A DNA stretch of 64,000 bases from Pseudochrobactrum sp. sp1633 (GCF_030376605.1 NZ_JARRAE010000005.1:186001-250000); one strand, 5' to 3'. Numbered from the stretch's first letter, positions 9,441 through 19,490 are shown. Translations and numbers: made by a program. Notes: generated by a model not told the origin, from the letters alone.

Positions 9441-10133
9441 CTAGCTGAGCGCTGTTGCAGCCTCGTCAATCAGCCTTGCAACCTCTGCCGCACGGGATGC
9501 AAGCGAAGCATGGCTGGCATCCAGCTCAATCAGCTTACGTGGTTTCATCCGTTCAGCCATATGCTTCTGATTGGCCGGATGGATCATATGATCCTGCGTT
9601 GAAAGCTGATACCAGACCGGCTTATGCTTCCATGCAGGATCGGTCACGTTATCGCCGAATGTCGTGGCAACAGGTGCCTTCTGCGCAACGGCCATAACCA
9701 GCGCTTCATCCGCGCTCATATCCTGACAGAAGCTTTCATGGTATTTGTCGTAATTAATCCAGAGATAACCGTCGCTGTCAGGCGCGAGATTGGCAATGGC
9801 TGCAGGCGGATTGGCCTGACTGATACCGCCGGGGCTTTCACCGGCATCCGGCGCAAAGGCCGCAATATAGACCAGTCCGGCAACATTGGGCAGATTGCCC
9901 ATCTCTGTGATAACAGCGCCGCCATAAGAGTGCCCGACCAGCAATACCGGACCTTCTTGTTGTTTCACCATTTTTCGGGTGCGCTCTGCATCATTGGCCA
10001 GAGATGTCAGAGGCATCTCCACTGCGCGGATTGTGTCATATCCCTTGCGGGATAACTCCAGAATGACTTTATTCCAATGAGCGGCACCGCCCCAAAATCC
10101 ATGCACCAATACTATTGTCAGTTTGCGGCTCAT
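9441..10133 (-). CDS. Alpha/beta-fold hydrolase
   Basis: A 230-residue hydrolase beginning with the oxyanion-hole segment VLVHGFWGG. The nucleophile is Ser69 in GHSYGG and the likely catalytic His is H208 in LDASHASL. It resembles the small cofactor-free esterases that alphaproteobacteria carry in several copies, related to salicylate esterase/EstC-like proteins. The substrate is unknown. The ATG is preceded by AAGGAGATAACG, a strong ribosome site. No signal peptide is seen, so it is cytoplasmic. It appears monocistronic, with ureC ending 213 bp upstream on the same strand. Confidence 0.9.
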   Translation of the reverse strand: MSRKLTIVLVHGFWGGAAHWNKVILELSRKGYDTIRAVEMPLTSLANDAERTRKMVKQQEGPVLLVGHSYGGAVITEMGNLPNVAGLVYIAAFAPDAGESPGGISQANPPAAIANLAPDSDGYLWINYDKYHESFCQDMSADEALVMAVAQKAPVATTFGDNVTDPAWKHKPVWYQLSTQDHMIHPANQKHMAERMKPRKLIELDASHASLASRAAEVARLIDEAATALS

Positions 10134-10303
10134 CGTTATCTCCTTTTGAAGTGATAATTTTGAAATATGTGCAGTCTTTTAAAGAATTGCAGAACGCAGA
10201 ATGTCATTAGTTTAGAACGATATTATATTAGCAAAATAGCAGTGCATCGTAATTAGGGCGCCTGTTTTATCCGGCAACCAAGCATTTAATGTTTTTTATG
10301 AAG

Positions 10304-10337
10304 GCACGCCGTACATCGCTATACGGCGTGCTTTTTT
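10304..10337 (+). terminator. Hairpin with T run near the end of ureC
   Basis: GCACGCCGTA pairs with TACGGCGTGC over an 8-base loop, followed by TTTTTT on the + strand. It lies directly after the ureC stop, but the T run points the other way relative to ureC. For the ureC transcript it is a strong hairpin with only a weak T-rich tail. Confidence 0.55.
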
Positions 10338-10345
10338 ATGAAAGA

Positions 10346-12061
10346 TCAGAACAGGTTATAACGCTGTGCAAGCGGCACGACGGAAACCGGTTCAGCCCCG
10401 ATTTCTGCACCATCAACGCTGACCTTGTAGGTTTTCGGATCAACGGTAATCTGCGGCAGAGCATCATTGAGCTTCATATCGGCTTTGGTCACCCCACGGC
10501 ATTTAACAACCGGCTCAATGCGTTTATTCAGACCCAGATTCAGTACATTGCCGTCATTGACCGATGCCTGACTGACGAACAGGATTGAGGTTTTGCCAAT
10601 ACCGGAAGACAAAGCACCAAACATCGGACGCATGATCACCGGCTGCGGTGTCGGGATAGACGCATTGGCATCACCGATCTGCGCATAGGCAATGAAACCG
10701 CTCTTCATCACCAGCTCCGGACGCTGACCGAAGAATGCCGGTTTCCACAACACCAGATCAGCAACCTTACCCTTCTCAACCGAGCCGATGAGATGGCTGA
10801 TACCATGAGCAATTGCCGGATTGATGGTATATTTGGCGATATAGCGCTTGATACGGAAATTATCATTCCCCGCACCATCCTGCGGCAGGCTTCCGCGTTG
10901 TGCTTTCATCTGATCGGCAACCTGCCATGTGCGCATGATCACCTCACCGCCGCGCCCCATAGCCTGACTGTCTGATGTCATCATGGAAATCGCGCCGATA
11001 TCATGCAGCACGCCTTCGGCAGCAATCGTATTGGCACGGATACGGCTGGCAGCGAAGGCCACATCTTCCGGAATATTCTTATCCAGATGATGGCAGACCA
11101 TCAGCATATCGAGATGCTCTTCAACCGTATTGACGGTATAAGGCAATGTCGGCGTGGTTGAACTGGTCAGCACATTGGCTTCTGCACAAATCCGCATCAG
11201 ATCAGGCGCATGACCGCCGCCCGCACCTTCCGCATGATAGGCATGGATGGAGCGGCCGCCGAAAGCCTTGATGGAATCTTCCACCGTGCAGCTTTCATTG
11301 ACGGAATCCATATGAATGGTGACCTGAATGTCATATTCATCGGCAATACCCATGCAGGTTTCAATCGCCGCCGGTGTTGTACCCCAGTCTTCATGCAATT
11401 TCAGGCCTGCCGCACCGGCGAGTACCTGCTCACGCATACCTTCAGGACGGGAAGAGCTGCCGCGTCCGGTGAAAATAACATTGAGCGGCAGATCATCCGT
11501 CGCCTGCATCATATGGTGCAGATAATTCGGGTTCGGCGTGCAGGTTGTGGCCATTGAGCCAGTGGCTGGGCCAGTACCGCCGCCGAGCACGGTGGTGAGA
11601 CCGCTGGCAATGGAGGTGATCGGCTGGGACGGCGTGATATAATGGAAGTGCGTATCGATACCGCCAGCGGTAACAATACAGCCCTCACCGGAGATCACTT
11701 CCGTATTCACCCCGATCACCAGATCAGGATGTACACCAGCCATGACATCCGGATTACCGGCTTTGCCGATACCGGCGATCTTACCGTCTTTGATACCGAT
11801 ATCGGCTTTGACGATGCCGGTATAGTCAATGATCAGCGCATTGGTGATAATGCAATCCAGCGCCTTGTCACTGCTGACACCGGTCGCCTGTCCCATACCG
11901 TCACGGATGACTTTACCGGAACCGAAAATGCATTCATCTCCATAGAAAGTATAATCATGCTCAACTTCAGCATAGAGATTGGTATCACCGAGCCGTACTT
12001 TATCGCCCTTTGTCGGACCGAAAAATTTGGCATAATCAGCACGGGTTATTTTATAGACCAT
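10346..12061 (-). CDS. ureC: Urease subunit alpha (catalytic)
   Basis: The 571-residue nickel-dependent catalytic subunit that hydrolyses urea to ammonia and carbamate. All active-site residues are present with a constant +4 offset from the Klebsiella enzyme: Ni ligands H138, H140, H250, H276 and D364, the carbamylated Lys K221, and flap residues C323 and H324. The start is supported by AAGGAT 8-9 bases upstream. It lies 90 bp downstream of the fused ureAB gene and is surely co-transcribed. Nickel insertion normally needs UreD/E/F/G; none of these is in the window on either side, so they must be encoded elsewhere if this enzyme is active. Confidence 0.98.
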   Translation of the reverse strand: MVYKITRADYAKFFGPTKGDKVRLGDTNLYAEVEHDYTFYGDECIFGSGKVIRDGMGQATGVSSDKALDCIITNALIIDYTGIVKADIGIKDGKIAGIGKAGNPDVMAGVHPDLVIGVNTEVISGEGCIVTAGGIDTHFHYITPSQPITSIASGLTTVLGGGTGPATGSMATTCTPNPNYLHHMMQATDDLPLNVIFTGRGSSSRPEGMREQVLAGAAGLKLHEDWGTTPAAIETCMGIADEYDIQVTIHMDSVNESCTVEDSIKAFGGRSIHAYHAEGAGGGHAPDLMRICAEANVLTSSTTPTLPYTVNTVEEHLDMLMVCHHLDKNIPEDVAFAASRIRANTIAAEGVLHDIGAISMMTSDSQAMGRGGEVIMRTWQVADQMKAQRGSLPQDGAGNDNFRIKRYIAKYTINPAIAHGISHLIGSVEKGKVADLVLWKPAFFGQRPELVMKSGFIAYAQIGDANASIPTPQPVIMRPMFGALSSGIGKTSILFVSQASVNDGNVLNLGLNKRIEPVVKCRGVTKADMKLNDALPQITVDPKTYKVSVDGAEIGAEPVSVVPLAQRYNLF

Positions 12062-12151
12062 GTTTTATCCTTATCGGCAGAGCGCGGCGCGATACGCATA
12101 TCCGGCACTCCGCAAGCTTAAATTGTTGATTGAAACCTGTAATGAGAGCGC

Positions 12152-12913
12152 TCATTCAGCGGGGCGGCTGTCGGCAAAAGCCCGCTCATTCACACGGGAA
12201 AGCGTGCGCGCTTTATTTTCCGCATCCACGGCGCCATCGACCAGATTATTGCCGCCACGGATCACTTTATTGCCGGAGATTGCGACCAATGTGACCTGTT
12301 TGGTTTCACCCGGCTCAAAACGCACAGCCAGACCGGCAGGAATATCCAGCCGCTTGCCATAAGCCGCTTCACGGTCGAATTTCAGACGCGGATTGGTTTC
12401 AACAAAATTGAAATGGCTGCCGATCTGCACCGGACGGCTGTCCGTATTGGTGACGCTGATCGTGACGGTTTCGCGCCCTTCATTGAGCAGGATATCACCT
12501 TCTGCGCAGACGACCTGACCGGCCGTGCCGATTTCTTCATCATCCTGCATTTTAGCCGGAACTGGCAGGAAGCTTCCGTAAAGCGCCAGTTTCATGTCGC
12601 CCTGATCAGCATTGATCGGCGCGCGAACAGCGACCAGCTTGGTGCCGTCTTTGAAGGTGCCTTCAATCTGCACATCTTCAATCATCTCAGCCACACCGGA
12701 CATCACTTCGCGTTTGCCGAGAATGGTGCTGCCGAGGCGCATGAGTTCAGCCACTGAATGCTGACCGTCGCGGATCAGCTCCAGCATGACGAGCGAAATA
12801 AGAGCAATGGCTTCCGGATAATTCAGACGCAGACCGCGTGCGAGACGACGCTGCGCCAACTGGCCGGTGGTAACAAGCATCAGCTTGTCAGTTTCATGAG
12901 GTGTAAGGTGCAA
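12152..12913 (-). CDS. ureAB: Urease subunit gamma/beta fusion
   Basis: A 253-residue fusion of the small urease subunits. Residues 1-100 are the gamma subunit ([20 protein letters not shown]) and about 135-245 the beta subunit ([19 protein letters not shown]), with a linker of about 30 residues. Such a fusion is known in Helicobacter UreA and in some alphaproteobacterial ureases. I start it at a TTG (12913-12911), giving the canonical (M)HLTPHE start with GGAG 6 bases upstream. An upstream in-frame start at 12982 would add 23 atypical residues. It forms an operon with ureC. Confidence 0.95.
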   Translation of the reverse strand: MHLTPHETDKLMLVTTGQLAQRRLARGLRLNYPEAIALISLVMLELIRDGQHSVAELMRLGSTILGKREVMSGVAEMIEDVQIEGTFKDGTKLVAVRAPINADQGDMKLALYGSFLPVPAKMQDDEEIGTAGQVVCAEGDILLNEGRETVTISVTNTDSRPVQIGSHFNFVETNPRLKFDREAAYGKRLDIPAGLAVRFEPGETKQVTLVAISGNKVIRGGNNLVDGAVDAENKARTLSRVNERAFADSRPAE

Positions 12914-13460
12914 TGGTTTCTCCTTTAATGTTAGGGAAAACACAGGCACAGCAAATCGCACGGCGTGCCGAAACATCGGCAAACCGGTATTTATTCAACT
13001 GAACCTGCTTTAAGAATGAGGATGACTGCGGAGCGCACGCCTGATGCGGATGTACTTTATCACGACCATTATCCGCCGCTGCCTCACCGCGAAAACAGGT
13101 GAGGTACAGACAAACGAACAGTGTTGTTCACAATTCGGGCGTGATCAGCCCGTGAACGATACCGGATATGCCTGAGTGGCATACAGGAGTGGCAGTGATT
13201 TAAAAGATACGGCAGGGCATCAGCACTTCGCCATCGCTAAAACTAGCCGATGTCGAGTCCTGAGAAATGTTCCATCATGTGATTAACGACAAAAAAAGTC
13301 AGCAATCTCGGCCCTGTCATTTCAACTCTGTATGAAGAAAAAGCGCGCTGCAGTTTTGCAAATCTGAGTCAGCGCAAGCCCGATAAAGACAGCACTATAC
13401 AGCGAAGTCAAGAGGGCAGCCCTGCCCTCCTCACGGCAAAATCAACATCATCACAGATAC
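12914..13460. other. Long intergenic region upstream of urease genes
   Basis: Roughly 550 bp with no credible gene. Short frames exist (for example a 28-codon one beginning near 13016) but none has a ribosome site or recognisable product. The half next to 12913 must hold the urease promoter; I could not identify convincing -35/-10 boxes. A small hairpin, ATGCC-tgagt-GGCAT, sits near 13168. Confidence 0.4.
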
Positions 13461-13493
13461 AAAAAAGGCGCACGCTTTTTCTGCGTGCGCCTT
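13461..13493 (-). terminator. Terminator of the binding-protein gene
   Basis: AAGGCGCACGC pairs with GCGTGCGCCTT across a 7-base loop. On the minus strand the stem is followed by a run of six T, 26 bases after the stop codon of the upstream gene. Confidence 0.85.
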
Positions 13494-13518
13494 GTCATTT
13501 TTGGCTCTGGTAATCCGG

Positions 13519-14559
13519 TTATTGTGCAAGCCACGCGTTGAAGCGCTGGGTCAGTTCCTCGGCATGATCTGTCCAGAAATCCACATCCAGCGGCACAGCC
13601 CCTTTCAGGTTTTCAGGAGTTGTCGGCAGTTCTGACCGGTATTTTTCCGGCACCAGAGCTCCGGCTTCCACATTGGGCAAACCATAAGCAATATATTCAG
13701 GCAGTTTCGCCTGATTTTCCGCTTTGCTGGCATAGGCAATGAAATCCATCGCCGCTTCCTTATTCGGGCTGTCTTTCAGGATCACCCAGCTGTCGATAGC
13801 ATAGATACTGCCCGGAAACATGAAGCCAAACTGCTTGCCCTCTGAACGGTTGAGCCCGCTGATACGGCCATTATAGGCTGTCGTCATAGTGACCTCGCCT
13901 GAGGCCAGCAATTGCAGCGGCTGCGCACCGGCCTCCCACCAGATAATATCAGACTTGATTTCTTCCAGTTTTTTGAATGCCCTGTCGACACCCTCAGGTT
14001 TAGACAGCACCGCATAAACTTCCCCGGCAGGCACACCATCCGCCATCAGTGCAAATTCAAGCGCATATTTAGGACCTTTGCGGAAACCGCGCTTACCCGG
14101 AAACTTTTTAGTATCCCAGAAATCCGCCCATGTTTTCGGTGCCTCTTTGAGTTTTGCACCGTCATAGGAAAGCCCTGTTGACCAGACGATATTGCCTACA
14201 CCGCATTCATTGACCGCAGCAGGCAGATACTTGTCCTTACCGCCGAGCTTTACCCAGTCAATTTTCTCATAAATGCCGTCAGCACAGCCAAGCGCCAGCT
14301 CTTCGGATTCTACTTCAACAACATCCCAATTCGGAACGCCTGCTTTGACTTTCGCCTGCAAAACGCCGTAACCACCTTCCCAGCTTTCATCAAGCAGCGG
14401 CTTGCCGCTTTCCTGCGCATAGGGTTTGAAGTGGATAATCCGCTGAGCATCCTGAAAATTTCCGCCCCAGGAAACCACAGTCAGATCACGAGCCTGAGCC
14501 CCTGTTAAACCGGCAGTGAGTATGCTGCATGCAAGCAATGATGCTGTCAGTAGTCTCAT
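13519..14559 (-). CDS. Periplasmic substrate-binding protein, polyamine/organic-ion type (PotD-like)
   Basis: A 346-residue exported binding protein of an ABC importer. It has a signal peptide (residues 1-23, ending AQA) followed by DLTVVSWGGNFQDA, the typical opening of the spermidine/putrescine-like family. The ATG at 14559 is preceded by GGGGAAG; a 23-residue upstream extension is unlikely. No permease or ATPase gene is adjacent, so it is an orphan component here. It shares strand and neighbourhood with an XRE-cupin regulator and a divergent histidinol-dehydrogenase-family enzyme, so all three may serve one catabolic route (inference); the ligand is unknown. Confidence 0.88.
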   Translation of the reverse strand: MRLLTASLLACSILTAGLTGAQARDLTVVSWGGNFQDAQRIIHFKPYAQESGKPLLDESWEGGYGVLQAKVKAGVPNWDVVEVESEELALGCADGIYEKIDWVKLGGKDKYLPAAVNECGVGNIVWSTGLSYDGAKLKEAPKTWADFWDTKKFPGKRGFRKGPKYALEFALMADGVPAGEVYAVLSKPEGVDRAFKKLEEIKSDIIWWEAGAQPLQLLASGEVTMTTAYNGRISGLNRSEGKQFGFMFPGSIYAIDSWVILKDSPNKEAAMDFIAYASKAENQAKLPEYIAYGLPNVEAGALVPEKYRSELPTTPENLKGAVPLDVDFWTDHAEELTQRFNAWLAQ

Positions 14560-14765
14560 GGCGCTTCCCCTTTTAATAGCGTTCAGACATCCAGAAAACC
14601 ACAGATCTCGTCGATTGGAAGAGTGCAATTAACACACGGTGAATAAACTCAACGCATATCAGTATGCCCAATATTTCCGATCCAATATGAACCCTGAAAA
14701 TGCGTCTCCTTCTGATTTTCTATGCATCTAATACAGAAAATTACGTCATATTTTTCAAGTGCAGC

Positions 14766-15314
14766 CTAATAAGTAGGCGGCGTAATCGCGCTGAGAATTT
14801 CACTTTTACCGTCATGCACATTGCGGAAACTATGCGGCAGGCGACTGTCAAAATAATAGCCCTCTCCCTCGTATAGCACCTTACGTTTATCCCCTACCGT
14901 GACCTCAACCGCTCCTTTGATAATCATACCTGCCTCTTGCGCAGCATGGGTAAACTCCTGTCCGGAATGGGCGCCCACGGCATAGGTTTCATGAAGCATG
15001 AGCATTTGCCGGTTCGGGTGATTCAGACCGATAACCCGATAGGATACGGTCTCGGCTCTTCCGATCTCCGGCAAATCGGCGGCACTGTAAAACGGCGTAT
15101 AGGGCAATCCGGATTGCAAGTCGGAAAAAAAGCCCGGCAATGTTGTTCCCAAAGCATCCAGCACAGCACTCAGCGTATCAACGGAAGGGCTCATCCGGTC
15201 GCGCTCTATCAGCGATATTGTTGAATGCGAGATACCCGAACGCGCCGCCAGCTCACGCACACCCAGATCACGCCGCCGGCGTAACTCCCGTAGTTTCACA
15301 CCTATTTTCGGCAT
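14766..15314 (-). CDS. XRE-family regulator with C-terminal cupin domain
   Basis: A 182-residue regulator. Residues 5-60 form a lambda-repressor-like helix-turn-helix (LRELRRRRDLGVRELAARSG, SHSTISLIERD), and residues about 105-180 form a small cupin (EGEGYYFDSRLPHSFRN). This architecture is typical of local repressors of amino-acid, polyamine or sulfonate catabolism. The ATG at 15314 is preceded by GGGAGGG. It is divergent from the histidinol-dehydrogenase-family gene (128 bp apart) and is the obvious candidate regulator of it and of the binding-protein gene downstream. Confidence 0.9.
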   Translation of the reverse strand: MPKIGVKLRELRRRRDLGVRELAARSGISHSTISLIERDRMSPSVDTLSAVLDALGTTLPGFFSDLQSGLPYTPFYSAADLPEIGRAETVSYRVIGLNHPNRQMLMLHETYAVGAHSGQEFTHAAQEAGMIIKGAVEVTVGDKRKVLYEGEGYYFDSRLPHSFRNVHDGKSEILSAITPPTY

Positions 15315-15441
15315 TTTCCCTCCCCCAAAAACCGTAATACGCGGTGAGAATAATGAACAATGGTGATCAGGGTAATTGTGCAAAATGTAACAGTGGCTGA
15401 TGCTCGCCTTTCTTACCGCAATAAACCAGAAAGGCATAACC

Positions 15442-16722
15442 ATGACAGCGCGGCTTAAAGCTCTTCAGGATAAGATCATCAAGATCAAGGAGCCGTCACG
15501 CGATGCGGTATCGGATACAGCCTCTGTTGAAGCGACAGTGAAAGACATCATCGCCAATGTCAGAGCCCGCGGAGATGCTGCGGTTCGCGATTATTCGATG
15601 GCATTCGACAAGACCGCGCCGGAGCATTTTGAGGTCAGTCAGGAAGAGCGCCTCAAAGCCGTTGCCGATCTTGATCCGCAGACCCGTGCAGATACTGAAT
15701 TTGCCATTGCCCGCGTTAAAGCTTTTGCTGAAGCACAGCTGGCAACCATTCTGCCGCTGGAGATTGAAACCCTGCCGGGTTTGCATCTTGGCCATCGTGT
15801 TATTCCGGTTGAGGTTGTGGGTGCCTATGTTCCGGGCGGGCGTTATCCGATCCTCTCAGCGCCTGTCATGACAATTGTTCCGGCCAAAGTCGCCGGTTGC
15901 GACCAGATTGTTGCCTGCCTGCCGCCCAATGCCCATCCGGCGATGATTGCAGGGTGCCATCTTTCCGGCGCCGACCGGATTTTCCGTGTCGGCGGCGCAC
16001 AGGCTATTGCTGCTATGGCTTATGGCACAGAAACAATTCCCGCTGCGGACAAGATCGTCGGACCCGGCAATGCTTTTGTGAATGAGGCGAAACGGCAGGT
16101 TTTCGGACAGGTTGGCATTGACCAGCTTGCAGGCCCCAGTGAGATTTTCATCGTTGCAGATGAAACCGGCAATGCCGCCATGATTGCCACAGATATGCTG
16201 GCACAAGCCGAACATGACATCAGAACCCGTGTCGGGCTGATCACCACGGATAAAGCCTTGGCAGAGGCTGTTCTTAAGGAGGTCTCCCGCCAGCTTGAAA
16301 CTCTGCCGACAGCTGATGTAGCCGGTGCCGCATGGCGCGACTATGGAGAAATCACCCTCTGCGCCGATGAGGCCACAATGCTCAGCTATTCCGACTACAT
16401 TGCTGCCGAGCACCTGCAAGTGCACACGCGTGATGCTCAGGCAACGGCAAAAAAACTGCGTAATTACGGTTCACTCTTCATCGGGGAACTGGCAAGCGTG
16501 GTCTATTCCGACAAATGCTGCGGCACAAATCACACCCTCCCAACAATGGCGGCAGGCCGCTATACCGGCGGGTTGTGGGTTGGTTCTTATGTAAAAATCT
16601 GCACGCATCAATGGCTGGATGAGCGTGGTGTGGCTGCCGTTGCTCCACCAGCAATCCGCCAAAGCGCAACAGAGGGCATGGAAGGGCACCGCAGGGCTGC
16701 TGCATTCAGACTTCAGAATTAG
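15442..16722 (+). CDS. Histidinol-dehydrogenase-family NAD-dependent dehydrogenase (HpsN-like)
   Basis: A 426-residue enzyme of the histidinol dehydrogenase fold, with conserved segments GPGNAFVNEAKRQVFG, AGPSEIFIVAD, LAQAEHD and AAEHLQVHT. The C-terminal part (GTNHTLPT...RYTGGLWVG) differs from genuine HisD and is closer to HpsN-type sulfopropanediol dehydrogenases as I recall them. There is no his operon context; the neighbours are an XRE-cupin regulator and a periplasmic binding protein, which favours a catabolic role oxidising an imported alcohol. The ATG at 15442 has AGAAAGG upstream. The precise substrate is inference. Confidence 0.85.
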   Translation: MTARLKALQDKIIKIKEPSRDAVSDTASVEATVKDIIANVRARGDAAVRDYSMAFDKTAPEHFEVSQEERLKAVADLDPQTRADTEFAIARVKAFAEAQLATILPLEIETLPGLHLGHRVIPVEVVGAYVPGGRYPILSAPVMTIVPAKVAGCDQIVACLPPNAHPAMIAGCHLSGADRIFRVGGAQAIAAMAYGTETIPAADKIVGPGNAFVNEAKRQVFGQVGIDQLAGPSEIFIVADETGNAAMIATDMLAQAEHDIRTRVGLITTDKALAEAVLKEVSRQLETLPTADVAGAAWRDYGEITLCADEATMLSYSDYIAAEHLQVHTRDAQATAKKLRNYGSLFIGELASVVYSDKCCGTNHTLPTMAAGRYTGGLWVGSYVKICTHQWLDERGVAAVAPPAIRQSATEGMEGHRRAAAFRLQN

Positions 16723-16758
16723 AGCGTATCCCGAAAATCGTTAAGCGGCTTTCGGATA
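16722..16758. repeat. Intergenic palindrome (AGAGCGTATCCCGAAA type)
   Basis: TATCCCGAAA and TTTCGGATA form an imperfect hairpin directly after the dehydrogenase stop codon. The AGAGCG head matches the other palindromes listed in this window. It may end or stabilise the transcript. Confidence 0.5.
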
Positions 16759-16782
16759 ATATACACGTAAAAACAAGAAGGT

Positions 16783-16821
16783 AGAGCATTTCCTCTATGC
16801 AATCAAAACCGGAAATGCTCT
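16783..16821. repeat. Intergenic palindrome (AGAGCATTTCC type)
   Basis: AGAGCATTTCC at 16783-16793 is a perfect inverted match to GGAAATGCTCT at 16811-16821. This element type is common between genes in Hyphomicrobiales genomes. It lies in the 265-bp gap between the dehydrogenase and EAL genes; nothing else is evident there. Confidence 0.65.
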
Positions 16822-16987
16822 CATTCAGCGGCCTTCCCGCTCCATACCCCCGCGGCCTGTCCGGATTATTCGCCCTCACCTCCGGGCAGGCCTGATTTTA
16901 TTAAACTCTAAAATTAAATTTTATACGGAATCCTAAGTGTTTCACTGTAAAGGAAGATCAGGCAAATATATTTGAAAGCCTGTCATC

Positions 16988-18550
16988 ATGCTTTGGAACC
17001 ATAAGTTTAAATTTCGGAAGAATAATTACACAGCAGGACACATCATCGTTGTCCTGCTGGCTTTTTCGACACCTCTGCTTATTGGTACCCCGATTTTATA
17101 CTGGCAATCCGGAAAAGCTCTATACCGCAAAGCACAAACGGCAAGCCGGGCAACCGTCAATCATGTAGACAGCATTCTTGATAACGCTATAGAGGCCACA
17201 GAAGAATCCTCCCTGCTCCTCAACAAACCCTGTTCTGAAATTGTTGAAGCTCTGCGTATAAAAGCAACCACAACCTCCTTTATAAGATCTTTGATTATCT
17301 CTGATCAGGGCATTGTTTACTGCAGTACAGTTTACGGCGAGGCAAAACGGCCTCTCAATGTTCATTATTTTCACAGAGACAGGCTCGCTTTACTTTCAGG
17401 CAATATAGTCACACCTGACCGCGCTATTCTTGTTTATCAGCTTAAGAAGAATGACACATCTGTCATTGCCACGATTGACGGGTTGCATGTCATACAGCTG
17501 CTCAACAGCAATGAGATGACGCCGGAAACAACGCTGATTGTCGGCTCTTACTGGATGGGGCGTGACGGCAAAGTTCACAACACTGTGGTCAGAGAAGCCG
17601 GAAAAGAATCCGCTTATGCAAGTTCGATCAAATACCCGTTTTCCGTGCAGTCCGGCTATGGAAAAGGGGCACTGCTCGAATATATCCTGACACGGCATCT
17701 GCCGCTTCTGGCTTTGCTCGTGGCACTGGGGGGCTTGAGCGCTTTTGCAGTCAACCGGCTGGCGATGAGTGCCCGCAACATGACTGCAGAAATAAAGCGC
17801 GCCATACGCAATAACGAATTTATGCCGTATTATCAGCCGGTCGTGAGAAGTGATACTCAGGAATGGATCGGCGCTGAAGTTCTGGTTCGCTGGGCACACC
17901 CGATAGAGGGCCTGATCCCGCCGGATAATTTCATACCTTTTATGGAGCGTTCAGGGCTCATCATACCGATGACCACAGGCCTGATGGAGCGTGTTGCCAA
18001 AGAACTGGCTGCAATACAAAAAAGCCTTCCGGACGATTTTCACATCGGGATCAATATTTCATCTGCCCAACTGGCAGAAGAAGATCTGGCAAGCCAGTGC
18101 CGCCAGTTTCTCGAACAATTTCCTGCGGGCAAAGTTCAGCTGGTGCTGGAACTGACTGAGCGTGAAGCGATTGAACCGACAGAGGAGCTGCAAGAACGTG
18201 TCGGTCACCTCCGCCAAGCCGGCGTGCAAATTGCTCTCGATGATTTTGGCGTCGGACATTCAAACCTTAATTATCTGCAGGAATTTCACGCAGATTTGCT
18301 CAAAATAGACCGCAGTTTTGTTGCTGGCATCATCAATAGCGACCTTTCCCAGCATGTATTGCAGAGCATTATCGATCTGGCCATTCGCCTGAATCTCAAA
18401 ATTGTGGCCGAAGGTATCGAGACACAGGAACAGGCCGATTATTTGCTGGAAAAAGGCATTCATCTTCTTCAGGGATATTATTTCTCAGCACCGGTGCCGG
18501 TCGAGACTTTTGCAGATCTTTTGCAAAAACATAAAACCGCCAAAAGCTAA
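16988..18550 (+). CDS. Membrane-bound cyclic-di-GMP phosphodiesterase with CSS and EAL domains
   Basis: A 520-residue protein with a first membrane helix (about 18-38), a periplasmic CSS-type sensor domain (about 40-235, with C82 and the CST motif at 112-114), a second helix (about 236-256) and a cytoplasmic EAL domain (about 270-515). The EAL signature reads EVL (297-299), which is common in active enzymes. The key residues D418/D419 in DDFG, K439 in KIDRSF and the AEGIET Glu are present, so c-di-GMP hydrolysis is expected. In characterised CSS-EAL proteins periplasmic cysteines sense DsbA/DsbB redox state, and a DsbB-like gene lies about 7 kb away. It is monocistronic. Confidence 0.92.
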   Translation: MLWNHKFKFRKNNYTAGHIIVVLLAFSTPLLIGTPILYWQSGKALYRKAQTASRATVNHVDSILDNAIEATEESSLLLNKPCSEIVEALRIKATTTSFIRSLIISDQGIVYCSTVYGEAKRPLNVHYFHRDRLALLSGNIVTPDRAILVYQLKKNDTSVIATIDGLHVIQLLNSNEMTPETTLIVGSYWMGRDGKVHNTVVREAGKESAYASSIKYPFSVQSGYGKGALLEYILTRHLPLLALLVALGGLSAFAVNRLAMSARNMTAEIKRAIRNNEFMPYYQPVVRSDTQEWIGAEVLVRWAHPIEGLIPPDNFIPFMERSGLIIPMTTGLMERVAKELAAIQKSLPDDFHIGINISSAQLAEEDLASQCRQFLEQFPAGKVQLVLELTEREAIEPTEELQERVGHLRQAGVQIALDDFGVGHSNLNYLQEFHADLLKIDRSFVAGIINSDLSQHVLQSIIDLAIRLNLKIVAEGIETQEQADYLLEKGIHLLQGYYFSAPVPVETFADLLQKHKTAKS

Positions 18551-18754
18551 CGGCTTGCGTGCGTGTCCTTCAAACAAGCTATCAAAGCCGTAATCCGGCG
18601 CAGATGCGTTGCCAAAAAGATACCATCTCTCTGACATTTCCCCGATCTTTGTAAAAATAATTGATCACTTGGTAAACTCTTTGTAGACGCTTAAGAAAAC
18701 CTTAAGTATCGCAAGGAAGCAAGCTGTCTTCCTCTCTAAAAAACTGGAGCCGGT

Positions 18755-19480
18755 TTGTCCGTGTCATTATCCCCGCTGAAATTATCCCTGTTACTCGCCT
18801 GCGCCGCAGCTCTTTCTGCCTGTACCACTGTCCAGAGCCCGCCACCTCTCATCAATGCCGGTGTAACTCAGCCACAGCCGGTAAAACCGGAACCTGTATC
18901 CGAGCCGGAAGCACCGGCCACGACACCGGAAACGGACAGTGCCGCGCATATGTATCGCGCAATGACAGATCAAAATTATCAGATCCCTGCCATTGACCTC
19001 TCCAAGCTGAAACCGGAACACCGCCGCACTGTTGTGGAATACAGCACATCAGAAAAACCGGGCACCATTATTGTCGACCAGCCTGCCCGCTATCTCTATT
19101 TTGTCCTGCCGGAAGGTAAGGCTGTCCGTTATGCCGTTGGTGTTGGCCCCGCAGCCCGTGGCTTTAACGGCGGCGATGCAATTATTGCGCATAAGGCAGC
19201 ATGGCCACGCTGGACGCCGACCCAGAACATGATCAAGCGCAATCCTAATCAGTATTCGCGCTACAAAGACGGTGTTGACGGCGGCCCGCGCAATCCGATG
19301 GGTGCCCGCGCGCTGTATATGCATAAAGATGGCATCGACACGTATTACCGCGTCCACGGCACCAATAATCCGTCATCGATCGGTAAAGGTGTTTCCGCCG
19401 GTTGTATCCGTCTTATCAATCAGGACATTATCGACCTGCACTCCCGTGTTAAAAACGGCGCTCGCATCGTCGTAAAATAA
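18755..19480 (+). CDS. L,D-transpeptidase (YkuD/ErfK family) lipoprotein
   Basis: A 241-residue lipoprotein with a short signal sequence and lipobox LSAC (lipidated Cys23), a proline-rich linker (about 25-60) and a YkuD domain (about 90-241). The catalytic pair is visible: H201 in RVHGTNNP and C217 in SAGCIRL. These enzymes make 3-3 peptidoglycan crosslinks or anchor proteins to peptidoglycan. The start is a TTG at 18755 with GGAG 6 bases upstream; a GTG at 18761 is an alternative that keeps the lipobox. It is monocistronic and closed by a clear terminator. Confidence 0.9.
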   Translation: MSVSLSPLKLSLLLACAAALSACTTVQSPPPLINAGVTQPQPVKPEPVSEPEAPATTPETDSAAHMYRAMTDQNYQIPAIDLSKLKPEHRRTVVEYSTSEKPGTIIVDQPARYLYFVLPEGKAVRYAVGVGPAARGFNGGDAIIAHKAAWPRWTPTQNMIKRNPNQYSRYKDGVDGGPRNPMGARALYMHKDGIDTYYRVHGTNNPSSIGKGVSAGCIRLINQDIIDLHSRVKNGARIVVK

Positions 19481-19490
19481 TCATAAGTAT

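Noticed and set aside
15442-16722. Assignment as hisD of histidine biosynthesis
   Set aside because: No his genes nearby, a catabolic-type regulator and binding protein beside it, and a C-terminus unlike true HisD.
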